In this document: positions 33,352 through 39,317 of the stretch, piece after piece | How positions within the stretch are numbered: position 1 is the first letter of the stretch | How the letters are laid out: each line of letters opens with the position of its first letter | From: Bacillota bacterium | GTDB taxonomy: Bacteria > Bacillota > Clostridia > Christensenellales > SZUA-584 | Length of the DNA stretch: 39,317 nt | Direction of reading: 5' to 3' | NCBI GenBank assembly: GCA_023399095.1 | Contig: JAEWQS010000095.1 | Coordinates: 1 to 39,317, forward strand | The notes under the pieces: model-generated | Told to the model about the DNA's origin: nothing | The model's database searches: none | The model's input: only the letters and a program-made list of their open reading frames with translations | Made by a program: the position numbers and the translations under genes

Positions 33352-34404
33352 TTACGGCAGGTAATAGATGCCGGTATCGGGTATCGCGCCGCCCACTGAT
33401 TGCGGGTTGCTGTCGAACATCACCTGAAAATAATCATCGAGTATCGCTTTGCATTCTTCGCCTGTGATAAATGATAAGCCGCAGCGCGGTATCGCCGCTT
33501 TCGCCACGGCCTCAGCGCCCACAATCTGTTTGGTCACGATATCGGCAGCCGCTTTGTCAGTCTCTGCAAGCACATAGTCTACCGATGCGGAGTAATCCGC
33601 AATCAGCTGATTCATGCTCGCCGCGTCGCTTGCAAGCGCATCGCTGACGATGGTGACGCCCATGGGCATACCCGCGTCTTCGCCGAATATCTTGCGCCAT
33701 TCCTCGTTGATGTCCAGCTTAACCGTGACACCTGGGTTCTGTGCGAGCACGGACGACACAAAAGGCTCTGGCAGCAGCGCGAGAGACACATCGCCAGCGG
33801 CCACGGCATTGGCAAGGTCGGCATGAGCGCCCATGTATTCCACCATGACATCCTCAAGCCCGTTGTCCTTGAGTATTTTGTTAAGCACATACTCGGGCGT
33901 GGCGCCCTGACCGGTGGCATAGAGTGTTTTTCCCGCAAGATCTTCAATGCTGTTTACGGTATCGCCATTCTCGACGATATACAGCACACCCATCGTGTTG
34001 ACGCTCACGATTTTGATGCCGCCCTGCATCTTGTTATAAAGCACAGCCGCAAGATTGGAGGGTATGGTCGCGACGGAAACCTCGCCGCTGATCACCTTGG
34101 GGCTAATCTGATCGGGGCTGGTCAAAAGGCCGACCTCGTAAGCCGGGTTATTGAACAGCTGAATCATGCCCATACCAGTGGGGCCGGCCAACGTAGCGAC
34201 GGCCAGCGGATTGTTTTCACCGTATGCGGCTGACGCAGACGGCTCGGGCGTCGGCGCTTCCGTGGCCGTTTCGCTTGGCGTTTCAGTCGGCACAGCCGTC
34301 TCCGTCGGTGACGGGGAAGCGACCTCGTTTGCAGGGGCGCTGCATGCCGTGAATACGGCCAGCACCATGACCAGTGCCATAAATACAGTCAATCGTTTTT
34401 TCAT
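33352..34404 (-). CDS. ABC-type substrate-binding lipoprotein (nitrate/sulfonate/thiamine-precursor-like)
   Basis: 350 residues. The lipoprotein signal is KKRLTVFMALVMVLAVFTAC (lipobox FTAC), followed by a Pro/Thr/Ser/Glu-rich linker (about 30-60) and a two-lobe binding domain. Its phrases are typical of the SsuA/TauA/NMT1 group: KVISGEVSVATIPSNLAAVL, TVNSIEDLAGKTLYATGQG and GDVSLALLPEPFVSSVL. Start ATG 34404 has GGAG 8 nt upstream. No permease or ATPase gene is adjacent, so it must work with components elsewhere or serve as a sensor. The ligand cannot be deduced. It lies 96 bp downstream of the TM1266-type gene on the same strand. Confidence 0.85.
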   Translation of the reverse strand: MKKRLTVFMALVMVLAVFTACSAPANEVASPSPTETAVPTETPSETATEAPTPEPSASAAYGENNPLAVATLAGPTGMGMIQLFNNPAYEVGLLTSPDQISPKVISGEVSVATIPSNLAAVLYNKMQGGIKIVSVNTMGVLYIVENGDTVNSIEDLAGKTLYATGQGATPEYVLNKILKDNGLEDVMVEYMGAHADLANAVAAGDVSLALLPEPFVSSVLAQNPGVTVKLDINEEWRKIFGEDAGMPMGVTIVSDALASDAASMNQLIADYSASVDYVLAETDKAAADIVTKQIVGAEAVAKAAIPRCGLSFITGEECKAILDDYFQVMFDSNPQSVGGAIPDTGIYYLP

Positions 34405-34500
34405 TATAGAATCTCCTTTCACGCATTGCGTTAAAAAATATTCAATCAGCCTGAGGGCTTATGGGAAGCACCGGAGGGCACCTGTGCTCCCCTTTGTGGA

Positions 34501-34752
34501 TTAGATCTCTTTTTTGGATATGGATGTTTTGACTTGTACGTCGGGGATAAGGCCAAGCTTACCCGTCAGGCTGTTGATTTCGTTTATGTCTCCCACCAGC
34601 GTGATCGTGATGACCGTCACGCCGTGTTCTTGCAGCGGAAGCCCCATGCGGCCCTTGATGAGCCCCTTAAAGCTTGCCACCAACGCGTTGAACTCGCTCT
34701 GGTCGCGCTCCGGATTCTCCAGTATGGCGGTGATGACCGCGATTCTTTTCAT
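34501..34752 (-). CDS. TM1266-type 'iron-only hydrogenase system' putative regulator
   Basis: 83 residues with the compact ferredoxin-like/ACT-type fold of the TM1266 family, related to the ligand-binding part of NikR. The N-terminus MKRIAVITAILENPE, the core FKGLIKGRMGLPLQEHGVTVITITLVGD and the ending VKTSISKKEI are characteristic. The family is linked by neighbourhood to [FeFe]-hydrogenase maturation (HydEFG), but no hyd gene is in this window. It lacks a DNA-binding domain, so any regulation must be through a partner. Start ATG 34752 has GGGAGG about 9 nt before. An RNA element with its own promoter and terminator lies directly upstream. Confidence 0.85.
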   Translation of the reverse strand: MKRIAVITAILENPERDQSEFNALVASFKGLIKGRMGLPLQEHGVTVITITLVGDINEINSLTGKLGLIPDVQVKTSISKKEI

Positions 34753-34784
34753 AATATGGCTCCTCCCGCATCTTTTATAACAAT

Positions 34785-34810
34785 CAAAAAACCTGCCGGA
34801 CAGGCAGGTT
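34785..34810 (-). terminator. intrinsic terminator upstream of the TM1266-type gene
   Basis: Perfect 8-bp stem with GGACA/TGTCC loop and a run of six T's on the minus strand. Its place between promoter and gene suggests conditional readthrough. Confidence 0.8.
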
Positions 34811-34945
34811 GACAAAGCACATCAAAACGGATAACCGTTTGGTATTTTGTAACGCGCCTTCCAACGTAGACATTTCATCTGTGTCGTCAGGTCAGGTCTA
34901 TGATTTTTGCGTGACGCGCAAAAGATGTACCTCTCTTGCGCATCT
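34785..34945 (-). ncRNA. structured leader or small RNA ending in an intrinsic terminator (class unknown)
   Basis: On the minus strand a good promoter starts RNA near 34945. The 5' part folds into a 10-bp hairpin (34941-34932 with 34925-34916, 6-nt loop). A middle region carries UAGAC/GUCUA complementarity (near 34900 and 34870) and an AAACGG-UUAU-CCGUUU hairpin (near 34830). The end is a perfect terminator, AACCUGCC/GGCAGGUU (34810-34803 with 34797-34790), followed by six U's. The TM1266-type gene begins 33 nt later. This is the layout of a transcription-terminating riboswitch or attenuator, or of an independent sRNA. I could not match it to a class I know. Confidence 0.6.
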
Positions 34946-34951
34946 ATGTGA

Positions 34952-34980
34952 ATAATATCACGAAGTATGGATAAAGGCAA
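34952..34980 (-). promoter_or_regulatory. promoter of the structured RNA / TM1266-type gene
   Basis: Minus strand: TTGCCT (34980-34975), 17-nt spacer, TATTAT (34957-34952). Confidence 0.65.
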
Positions 34981-35105
34981 CAGTCTTTTTTGCATTTACC
35001 TATTCATGCAACAATTCATTGAAAAGCCATCCACACTGTTGTAGAATTGAGAAAAACTAAGGAAGCACCGATTGTTTTGGTATGCTTCCCTAAAGGGGAC
35101 ACGGC

Positions 35106-36161
35106 GTGAAGAGAATCATCAATATCAAGAAGCCCTCCGCTGCCGCCATGGAAAAGGCGCAGCAGCGTGTGAAGAATCTGGTTAAGCCGATCGGGAGCTT
35201 GGGCACGCTGGAAGACTATGCGGTCAAACTGTCCGGCATTTTCGTCAAAACGAGCTTTCCGCCCATGAAAAAAGCCATCGCGGTGTTTGCCGCGGACAAT
35301 GGCGTGTGGGATGAGGGGTATACGCCGGTGCCTCAAAGCGTAACGGCCATGCAGGCTGTCAATATGACAAAGGGCATCACGGGCGTGGGGGTGTTTGCGG
35401 CAAGCGCGAACGCGGATGTATTTGTCTACGATATGGGCATACGCGGCTTCAAGGGCGCAAGGGGCGTCGAAGACCGCCGCGTGGGCGACGGCACGCGCAA
35501 CATCGCCAAAGGACCGGCAATGGATATCACGCAGGCCGTTCAGGCGATTGCGCACGGAATTGATGCGGCGGAGGCGCTGGCCGACAAAGGTTACCGTCTT
35601 GTGGGCTGCGGAGAAATGGGCATCTGCAACACCACGACATCGTCCGCGGTGCTTTGCGCGCTGACAGGCGCAGATCCGGAGCTGGTGGTGGGTCGCGGTG
35701 CGGGCATCACGGACGAGCAGCTGGAAATAAAGCGCGACGTCGTTCGCCGTGCGCTCGAAACCACAAGCCCTAGCCCCGACAACGCGCTGGAAGTGCTCTC
35801 TTGTGTGGGCGGCTTTGATATCGCGGCGATGGCCGGTTTCTTTTTGGGATGCGCTTACCGTCAGGTGGCTGTGGTCATTGACGGGTTTATTTCTGCCGTG
35901 GCGGCACTGGCGGCCAGCCGCTTGAACCCGCTGGTCACCGAATACGCGTTTGCGTCGCATCACAGCGCGGAGCCCGGCTTCCAGACGGTTATGGAAGCGC
36001 TGGGTATGGAGGCGCCGCTGAGACTGGACATGCGGCTTGGTGAAGGCAGCGGCTGTCCGCTCATGATGCACATACTTGAATCCAGCGCAGCAATGCTTCA
36101 AAACATGGCCACATTCGAAGAAGCGAAGATCGACCCAAGCAAGCTTGTGGACATAAAATAA
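35106..36161 (+). CDS. cobT: nicotinate-nucleotide:dimethylbenzimidazole phosphoribosyltransferase
   Basis: 351 residues; makes alpha-ribazole phosphate (or an analogue with another lower-ligand base) for cobamide nucleotide-loop assembly. Conserved elements are KPIGSLGTLEDYA (about 20-32), VFAADNGVWDEGYTPVPQSVT (about 60-80), GEMGICNTTTSSAV (about 175-188), and the catalytic Glu in RLGEGSGCPLMM near 320. The start is GTG 35106 after AAAGGGGAC. No other cobalamin genes are present, so it may serve salvage or lower-ligand attachment. I see no cobalamin-riboswitch core upstream. The Dabb gene follows after 30 bp and is likely co-transcribed. Confidence 0.95.
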   Translation: MKRIINIKKPSAAAMEKAQQRVKNLVKPIGSLGTLEDYAVKLSGIFVKTSFPPMKKAIAVFAADNGVWDEGYTPVPQSVTAMQAVNMTKGITGVGVFAASANADVFVYDMGIRGFKGARGVEDRRVGDGTRNIAKGPAMDITQAVQAIAHGIDAAEALADKGYRLVGCGEMGICNTTTSSAVLCALTGADPELVVGRGAGITDEQLEIKRDVVRRALETTSPSPDNALEVLSCVGGFDIAAMAGFFLGCAYRQVAVVIDGFISAVAALAASRLNPLVTEYAFASHHSAEPGFQTVMEALGMEAPLRLDMRLGEGSGCPLMMHILESSAAMLQNMATFEEAKIDPSKLVDIK

Positions 36162-36191
36162 TTGAACCATATATTGTAGGAGGAAAATTAA

Positions 36192-36476
36192 ATGTTCAGA
36201 CATATCGTTTTTTTCAGGCTGAAGCCCGAAGAGAAGCACAAGGCTGGGGAAGCGCTTGAGAAGCTGCGTTCTCTGGCCGCGGTGCCGGTGGTGCGCAAAG
36301 TGGAAGTGGGGCTCGACGAAGTGAAAAGCGAGCGCTCGTATGATATCGCGCTCATCGTAGACTGCGACACGCGCGCCGATTATGAAACATACGACAAGCA
36401 CGAGCTGCACCAGCCGGTCAGACAGTTTATGCGCAGCATCATCGAAGCGTCGGCCACCGTGGATTTCGAGCGCTGA
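36192..36476 (+). CDS. Dabb (dimeric alpha-beta barrel) domain protein
   Basis: 94 residues, a full stress-responsive A/B-barrel domain: MFRHIVFFRLKPE at the N-terminus, VGLDEVKSERSYDIALIVD in the middle and YDKHELHQPVRQFM near 75. The H-x-x-H-like HELH block is typical. Family members range from small catalysts to stress proteins; no specific activity can be named. TAGGAGG precedes the start. It follows cobT after 30 bp. Confidence 0.9.
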   Translation: MFRHIVFFRLKPEEKHKAGEALEKLRSLAAVPVVRKVEVGLDEVKSERSYDIALIVDCDTRADYETYDKHELHQPVRQFMRSIIEASATVDFER

Positions 36477-36497
36477 AAAAACGCCCGTTAAGGCGTT
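36476..36497 (-). terminator. terminator copy 1 (duplicated)
   Basis: AACGCC-TTAACG-GGCGTT read on the minus strand, then six T's. It is the distal copy of a 21-bp sequence repeated at 36600-36620, separated by a 102-bp insertion. Confidence 0.6.
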
Positions 36498-36599
36498 GCA
36501 GGCTGTCAATAAACCCTGCTTGGTCATTCCGAGCCTGTCCACTACGTAGTCAATCGCTAACGCTCAATCGAAATGACATAAGTAACTTTTTCGCCAAGC
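36498..36599. repeat. small insertion-like element within a terminator
   Basis: A 102-bp non-coding segment between two exact 21-bp copies of a terminator sequence (36477-36497 and 36600-36620). The ends are imperfect inverted repeats: GGCTGTCAATAAA near 36501 and, on the minus strand, GCTTGGCGAAAAA from 36599. They resemble the ends of the element at 19857-20013. The interior holds a GTCATTCCGAG / AAATGAC inverted pair (about 36523-36577). Confidence 0.55.
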
Positions 36600-36620
36600 A
36601 AAAACGCCCGTTAAGGCGTT
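36600..36620 (-). terminator. intrinsic terminator of the DUF4364 gene (copy 2)
   Basis: Minus strand stem AACGCC/GGCGTT with TTAACG loop and five T's, 15 bp past the DUF4364 stop codon. Confidence 0.7.
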
Positions 36621-36635
36621 ATTAGGCTAATGTTA

Positions 36636-37154
36636 TTATTCGCTTAGGTTGTCGTAGGTGCTTTTGTATATCTTGGGCGCGACATGCTTCCATTTGTTGA
36701 TGAAAGCTTCGGCGCTGGTCTGCGAGTAAGTCACGAGGTTGAGCTCGAATACGGGTACCTGATTTTCAAGGACCTTTAGCATCACCTTGTATTCGCCCTC
36801 GTCGATTTTGATATAGTCGGCGCAAAGCTCGGTTTCAAGGCGCAGCTCGTCGCGGTTCGCTTCGCAGTATGTATCCACGGCCTTGCGTACCGAAGCGGGC
36901 AGCTCCTTTTCAAGGTAGAACACCGTAGTGCCGCCTAGCTCGGAGAGCGCATAGAACAGGCCGCTTGGTGTATCCCGTTGCTCCACCAGTCGACTTTCAA
37001 TCAGCTCGAACATGCATTCTTTTAAGTCAAAGTAATTCAGCCAGTTGTTATCCGAGACGATACGTAAAATTTGCAGTTCGGAAAGCTGTATGTTAATGGA
37101 TTTGAGCAGATACAGGATGAGTAATTTGTTTTGTGCGATTGCTTCAATTTGCAT
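36636..37154 (-). CDS. DUF4364 family protein
   Basis: 172 residues. The N-terminal half looks like a winged helix: AQNKLLILYLLKSINIQLSE, LNYFDLKECMFELIESRLVE and an ALSELGGTTVFYLE wing-like segment. The C-terminal half (about 95-172) is a mixed domain with VMLKVLENQVPVFELNL. This matches the DUF4364 family of Clostridia, presumed transcription regulators without assigned targets. Start ATG 37154 has GGAGG 6 nt upstream, while the longer frame has none. It is divergent from the QueG-like gene, so it might control it. Confidence 0.85.
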   Translation of the reverse strand: MQIEAIAQNKLLILYLLKSINIQLSELQILRIVSDNNWLNYFDLKECMFELIESRLVEQRDTPSGLFYALSELGGTTVFYLEKELPASVRKAVDTYCEANRDELRLETELCADYIKIDEGEYKVMLKVLENQVPVFELNLVTYSQTSAEAFINKWKHVAPKIYKSTYDNLSE

Positions 37155-37261
37155 TACAGTCCTCCAGACGCAAAATACTACTATTATTATATCATATTTT
37201 TTGATATAGTACAGCAAATATAGTACTTTATATTTTGAAACGAACTATATATAGAGGATAC

Positions 37262-37930
37262 ATGATCACACATGAGTTGGAAAGACTTAATAGGCAGGAA
37301 GGCGCAGACGTTTTTGGCACATCGAACGTATCGGGATACGTACCGGAACGCTTTGCCGCGCTTCCATACGCTGTGACAATCGGTGTGAGGCTGCTGGATG
37401 CCGTGATGGATGAGGTGTGTGGCGGCCCGACGAAGCTTTATTTTCATCATTACCGCACGGCGAACGCGTTCCTCGATATGTGCGCGTTAAAATGCGCGTT
37501 GTTTTTACAGCGCAGCGGCTACAAGGCCGCAGCGATTCCCGCATCTCAGACTACGAGCACGGCTGGCATTTCGGCGGACTTTCCGCACAAGACGGCGGCG
37601 AACCTCGCAGGGCTTGGGTTTATGGGCAAAAGCGGCCTGTTTGTGTCAACTGACTATGGCCCGCGCGTGCGTTTTGCGACGGTGCTCACTGACTGCCCGC
37701 TGCCCAAGGGGCAGATGATGCAGCCGCAATGCGGCAGCTGCCGCGCTTGCGTGGACGCATGCCCAAGCGGAGCAATCGTCGGCAATGCGTGGAGCCTTGG
37801 ATGCAGCCGCGACGACATCGTGGATGCAGCGCTTTGCTCGCGGTTTATGAAAGATAAATTCGGCATGATCGGGCGCGGATCCGTCTGCGGCATATGCGCG
37901 GCGGTGTGTCCTGTCGGCAGCAAAACATAA
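37262..37930 (+). CDS. short QueG-like 4Fe-4S double-cluster protein
   Basis: 222 residues. The C-terminal ferredoxin-type part has the cysteine runs CGSCRACVDACPSGAI (about 159-174) and CGICAAVCPVG near 210, giving ligands for two [4Fe-4S] clusters. Upstream blocks FPHKTAANLAGLGFMGKSGLFVS (split about 105-130) resemble epoxyqueuosine reductase QueG, a cobalamin enzyme of tRNA modification. It is much shorter than QueG (about 310-380 residues) and lacks much of the corrinoid-binding N-terminal region, so it may be a different reductase. The start is ATG 37262 with AGAGGA close upstream; TTG 37235 is an alternative. Confidence 0.75.
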   Translation: MITHELERLNRQEGADVFGTSNVSGYVPERFAALPYAVTIGVRLLDAVMDEVCGGPTKLYFHHYRTANAFLDMCALKCALFLQRSGYKAAAIPASQTTSTAGISADFPHKTAANLAGLGFMGKSGLFVSTDYGPRVRFATVLTDCPLPKGQMMQPQCGSCRACVDACPSGAIVGNAWSLGCSRDDIVDAALCSRFMKDKFGMIGRGSVCGICAAVCPVGSKT

Positions 37931-37949
37931 TAAAAAACGAAAAAAGCGC

Positions 37950-37977
37950 TTGATTTCACAGCGTGATTGTGTATAAT
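37950..37977 (+). promoter_or_regulatory. promoter of the tRNA-Val / structured RNA unit
   Basis: TTGATT (37950-37955), 16-nt spacer, TATAAT (37972-37977), 17 bp before the tRNA 5' end. Confidence 0.7.
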
Positions 37978-37994
37978 ATGTAGTACGGCTTTGG

Positions 37995-38071
37995 GGGGTT
38001 ATAGCTCAGCCGGTTAGAGCGCTACGTTGACATCGTAGAGGTCGTTGGTTCGATCCCAATTAACCCCACCA
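37995..38071 (+). tRNA. tRNA-Val (anticodon GAC)
   Basis: Full cloverleaf: acceptor GGGGTTA with TAACCCC, D-arm GCTC..GAGC, anticodon stem CTACG/CGTAG with loop TTGACAT (anticodon GAC), 5-nt variable loop, T-arm GTTGG/CCAAT with TTCGATC loop, discriminator A and encoded CCA. Confidence 0.95.
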
Positions 38072-38072
38072 T

Positions 38073-38246
38073 ATCCTGCGGTGTTCGAATGACGCCTTGA
38101 TTTTAAACCTACAGTACTTGAACGGGAGCACTCGTTCACAGATCGGATGTCGGGCCCGCAACGACGGGATGGCTGATGATTTGGGCAGTGCACCCACCCT
38201 GCTTTTGAGAGCAGGTGTTAAAACCTGGCGGACGGCATCACGGGAT
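38073..38246 (+). ncRNA. ssrS: probable 6S RNA
   Basis: About 174 nt beginning directly after the tRNA CCA. The two ends pair over 11 positions with one mismatch (38073-38083 with 38236-38246). Internal hairpins include GAACG/CGTTC near 38119 and ACCCTGCT/AGCAGGTG near 38200. The size, long irregular rod shape and the 5' wording CCTGCGGTGTTCG with TTGATTTTAAACCTAC agree with my memory of clostridial 6S RNAs, which bind housekeeping RNA polymerase. No promoter of its own or terminator is obvious, so it may be cut from the tRNA transcript. If not 6S, it is another structured RNA. Confidence 0.5.
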
Positions 38247-38256
38247 ATATAAATAT

Positions 38257-38293
38257 AGCGGAATTGTGTAACGGTAGCACCTACGACTCTGAC
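38257..38293 (+). pseudogene. 5' half of tRNA-Gln (CUG), interrupted at the anticodon loop
   Basis: AGCGGAA (acceptor 5' strand), TT, D-arm GTGT-AACGGTA-GCAC, then anticodon 5' stem TACGA and loop CTCTGAC (anticodon CTG). The 3' stem should read TCGTA, but the sequence turns to GGCGC, and no T-arm or acceptor 3' strand follows within the window. The break falls exactly at the end of the anticodon loop, a classic tyrosine-recombinase attachment position, and an integrase gene starts 105 bp downstream. Confidence 0.65.
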
Positions 38294-38398
38294 GGCGCTC
38301 CTGAACCAAATCCGTGGATTTCCTTGAAACAGGCACTTTTCAAAGGATTGTACCTACGATTACTTGCAAACAAAATGTAAGGAAAGTAGGTATTATTT

Positions 38399-39205
38399 AT
38401 GTCCGTAAAACCCATGATTAAATTGGTGTCCGCACAGGATATCACCTTTACAGAAGTTTTTGAGCAGTTCCAGATATTCAACAAGGCTAAGAACCTGTCG
38501 CCCGAAACACTACGCTTTTATGAACAAAGCAAAAGAGCCGTACTTTACTATATGGGCAATGACTTTATTATAGCCACATTTACCAAAGACACATTGTATA
38601 ATTTTATCAATCATCTTCGTGATGAAAAGCGAAATAAGGATTCTACTATTAACACTCATATGCGGAGTCTGCGAGCCATAGTTAATTATGCTGCGGAACG
38701 TGGTTATATGGAGCCTATAAAGATAAGTAACGTTAGGGCTGAATCACCTATCATGCCTACGTACACAGAAGCCGAATTGAAGATACTATTACGTAAACCA
38801 GACATGAAGAAAGCCAACTTTGCAGAGTATCGTAACTGGGTGATAGTTTCCTTTTTGATTGGCACAGGGGCAAGGTGCAGTACAGTATGCAATATCAAGC
38901 TTAAGGACTTAGACTTAGATGCATCAGAAGTTATCTTTAGACACATGAAAACCAGAAAGCAGATTGTTGTGCCCATATCAACGACACTTAAAGGAACGCT
39001 GATGCAATATTTAAGGGTAAGGGGCGGAGAACCAAACGATTACTTATTCTGTGAACAGTGCGGTGACATGCTCACGCCAAATGCGCTTAAGTGTGCGATA
39101 AGAAAATATAATCATCGGAGGGGAATTGTTAAAACTGGCATACATATGTTTCGACATACCTTTGCTAAAATGTTTATTATAGTTGGTGGTAAGGGTCGGT
39201 GCTAG
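38399..39205 (+). pseudogene. tyrosine recombinase/integrase, C-terminally truncated
   Basis: 268 residues of a phage/transposon-type integrase. A SAM-like core-binding domain (about 12-100) is followed by the catalytic domain. Catalytic residues seen are Arg in GTGARCSTVCNI (about 161), Lys in MKTRKQ (about 184) and HxxR in HMFRHTF (about 250-253). The frame then reads IIVGGKGRC and stops, where relatives continue GGD..LGH followed by the catalytic Tyr. The second His/Trp and the Tyr are missing, so it should be inactive unless rescued. Base composition is more AT-rich than its neighbours. It was presumably the integrase of an element that entered the adjacent tRNA-Gln. Confidence 0.8.
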
Positions 39206-39317
39206 AATTTCGGACAAGGAACTAAGCAGTAAAGTGTCGAAAATTTTGAACTAACAGGTTGACATGGAGCCTCTGTCGCCGTGGCTTTTGCAGACACGGC
39301 AGGACAGCCCAAAGGGC
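39188..39317. other. foreign-looking sequence that cuts off the integrase
   Basis: The sequence that replaces the integrase 3' end does not encode the missing integrase residues in any frame that I checked. It may be the end of another mobile element whose body lies beyond the window. I recognise no transposase or intron boundary in it. Confidence 0.35.

Noticed and set aside
34463..34491. Hairpin between the TM1266-type gene and the lipoprotein gene
   Set aside because: Good arms (GGGAAGCAC / GTGCTCCC) but no T-run on the minus strand, so not called as a terminator.
34785..34945. TPP riboswitch on the minus strand
   Set aside because: Only a loose resemblance (ACCTGA.CTG and CTACGTTGGAAG); the CTGAGA part is missing and the downstream gene is not a thiamine gene.
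34811..35105. Cobalamin riboswitch ahead of cobT on the plus strand
   Set aside because: No GCCACTG or other conserved cobalamin core is visible; the structure in this interval belongs to the minus strand.
35016..36542. 508-codon open frame on the minus strand across cobT
   Set aside because: It is the mirror of cobT and the Dabb gene, which have clear family motifs and ribosome sites; its His/Arg/Cys-rich composition is typical of antisense frames in GC-rich codon usage.
1..39317. CRISPR array or restriction/defence system
   Set aside because: No regularly spaced repeats and no cas, methylase, nuclease or toxin-antitoxin genes are seen.

Overview
The window looks like a chromosomal segment of an endospore-forming, probably strictly anaerobic member of the Clostridia (Bacillota) with a middling GC content. 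The evidence is spoIIE, spoVG with a sigma-H-type promoter, whiA, a SpoIID/LytB protein, the clostridial pair GGGtGRT protein / IscU-like scaffold, a TM1266-type 'iron-only hydrogenase system regulator', a DUF4364 protein, and strong Shine-Dalgarno sites with some TTG and GTG starts. The species cannot be named from the sequence.

Layout. 1-3964: rho with its own promoter, then a multi-spanning membrane protein with a C-terminal PlsC-like acyltransferase domain. 3961-6314 (minus): IMPACT/YigZ protein, GNAT acetyltransferase and tyrS. 6497-9224: spoVG behind a near-perfect sigma-H promoter, a PIN-TRAM membrane protein (YacL type) and a CarD-family regulator on the minus strand, and a Cu/Zn superoxide dismutase. 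9361-18106: a long plus-strand cell-wall and growth cluster, FHA protein - FtsW/RodA - class B PBP - uvrC - murB - PHP phosphoesterase - rapZ - whiA - HPr-like protein, with several ATGA overlaps. The yvcK gene usual between rapZ and whiA is absent. The HPr-like protein has Arg at position 15 instead of the catalytic His but keeps Ser46, so it looks like Crh.

18180-24128: rnk-like gene, mreB, a small unknown gene, ribokinase, a C_GCAxxG_C_C protein, and on the minus strand the GGGtGRT / IscU-like pair. 24062-30657: spoIIE behind a promoter that looks Spo0A-controlled, a YibE/F membrane protein, and a secreted SpoIID-domain protein with five SH3-like repeats and a Pro/Thr-rich linker. 30658-31209 is non-coding and carries four DnaA boxes. 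31210-34752 (minus) holds a surface-anchored protein with repeated Ig/CARDB-like domains, an orphan ABC substrate-binding lipoprotein and the TM1266-type regulator. The last is preceded by a promoter, about 160 nt of structured RNA and an intrinsic terminator: a candidate riboswitch or sRNA. 35106-37930: cobT, a Dabb-domain protein, DUF4364, and a short QueG-like ferredoxin-domain protein.

The right end (37950-39317) is an RNA and mobile-element junction: promoter, tRNA-Val(GAC), a structured RNA that I read as probable 6S RNA, then the 5' half only of a tRNA-Gln(CUG) broken after the anticodon loop, followed by a tyrosine-recombinase gene that itself stops before its catalytic Tyr. Small non-autonomous repeats lie in intergenic spaces. 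Two of them (19857-20013 and 36498-36599) sit inside intrinsic terminators, flank duplicated terminator sequence, and have related ends.

The best candidates for something undescribed are the structured RNA upstream of the TM1266-type gene, the terminator-inserted mini-elements, the Crh-like protein next to a RapZ with an altered P-loop and no YvcK, and the DnaA-box cluster.
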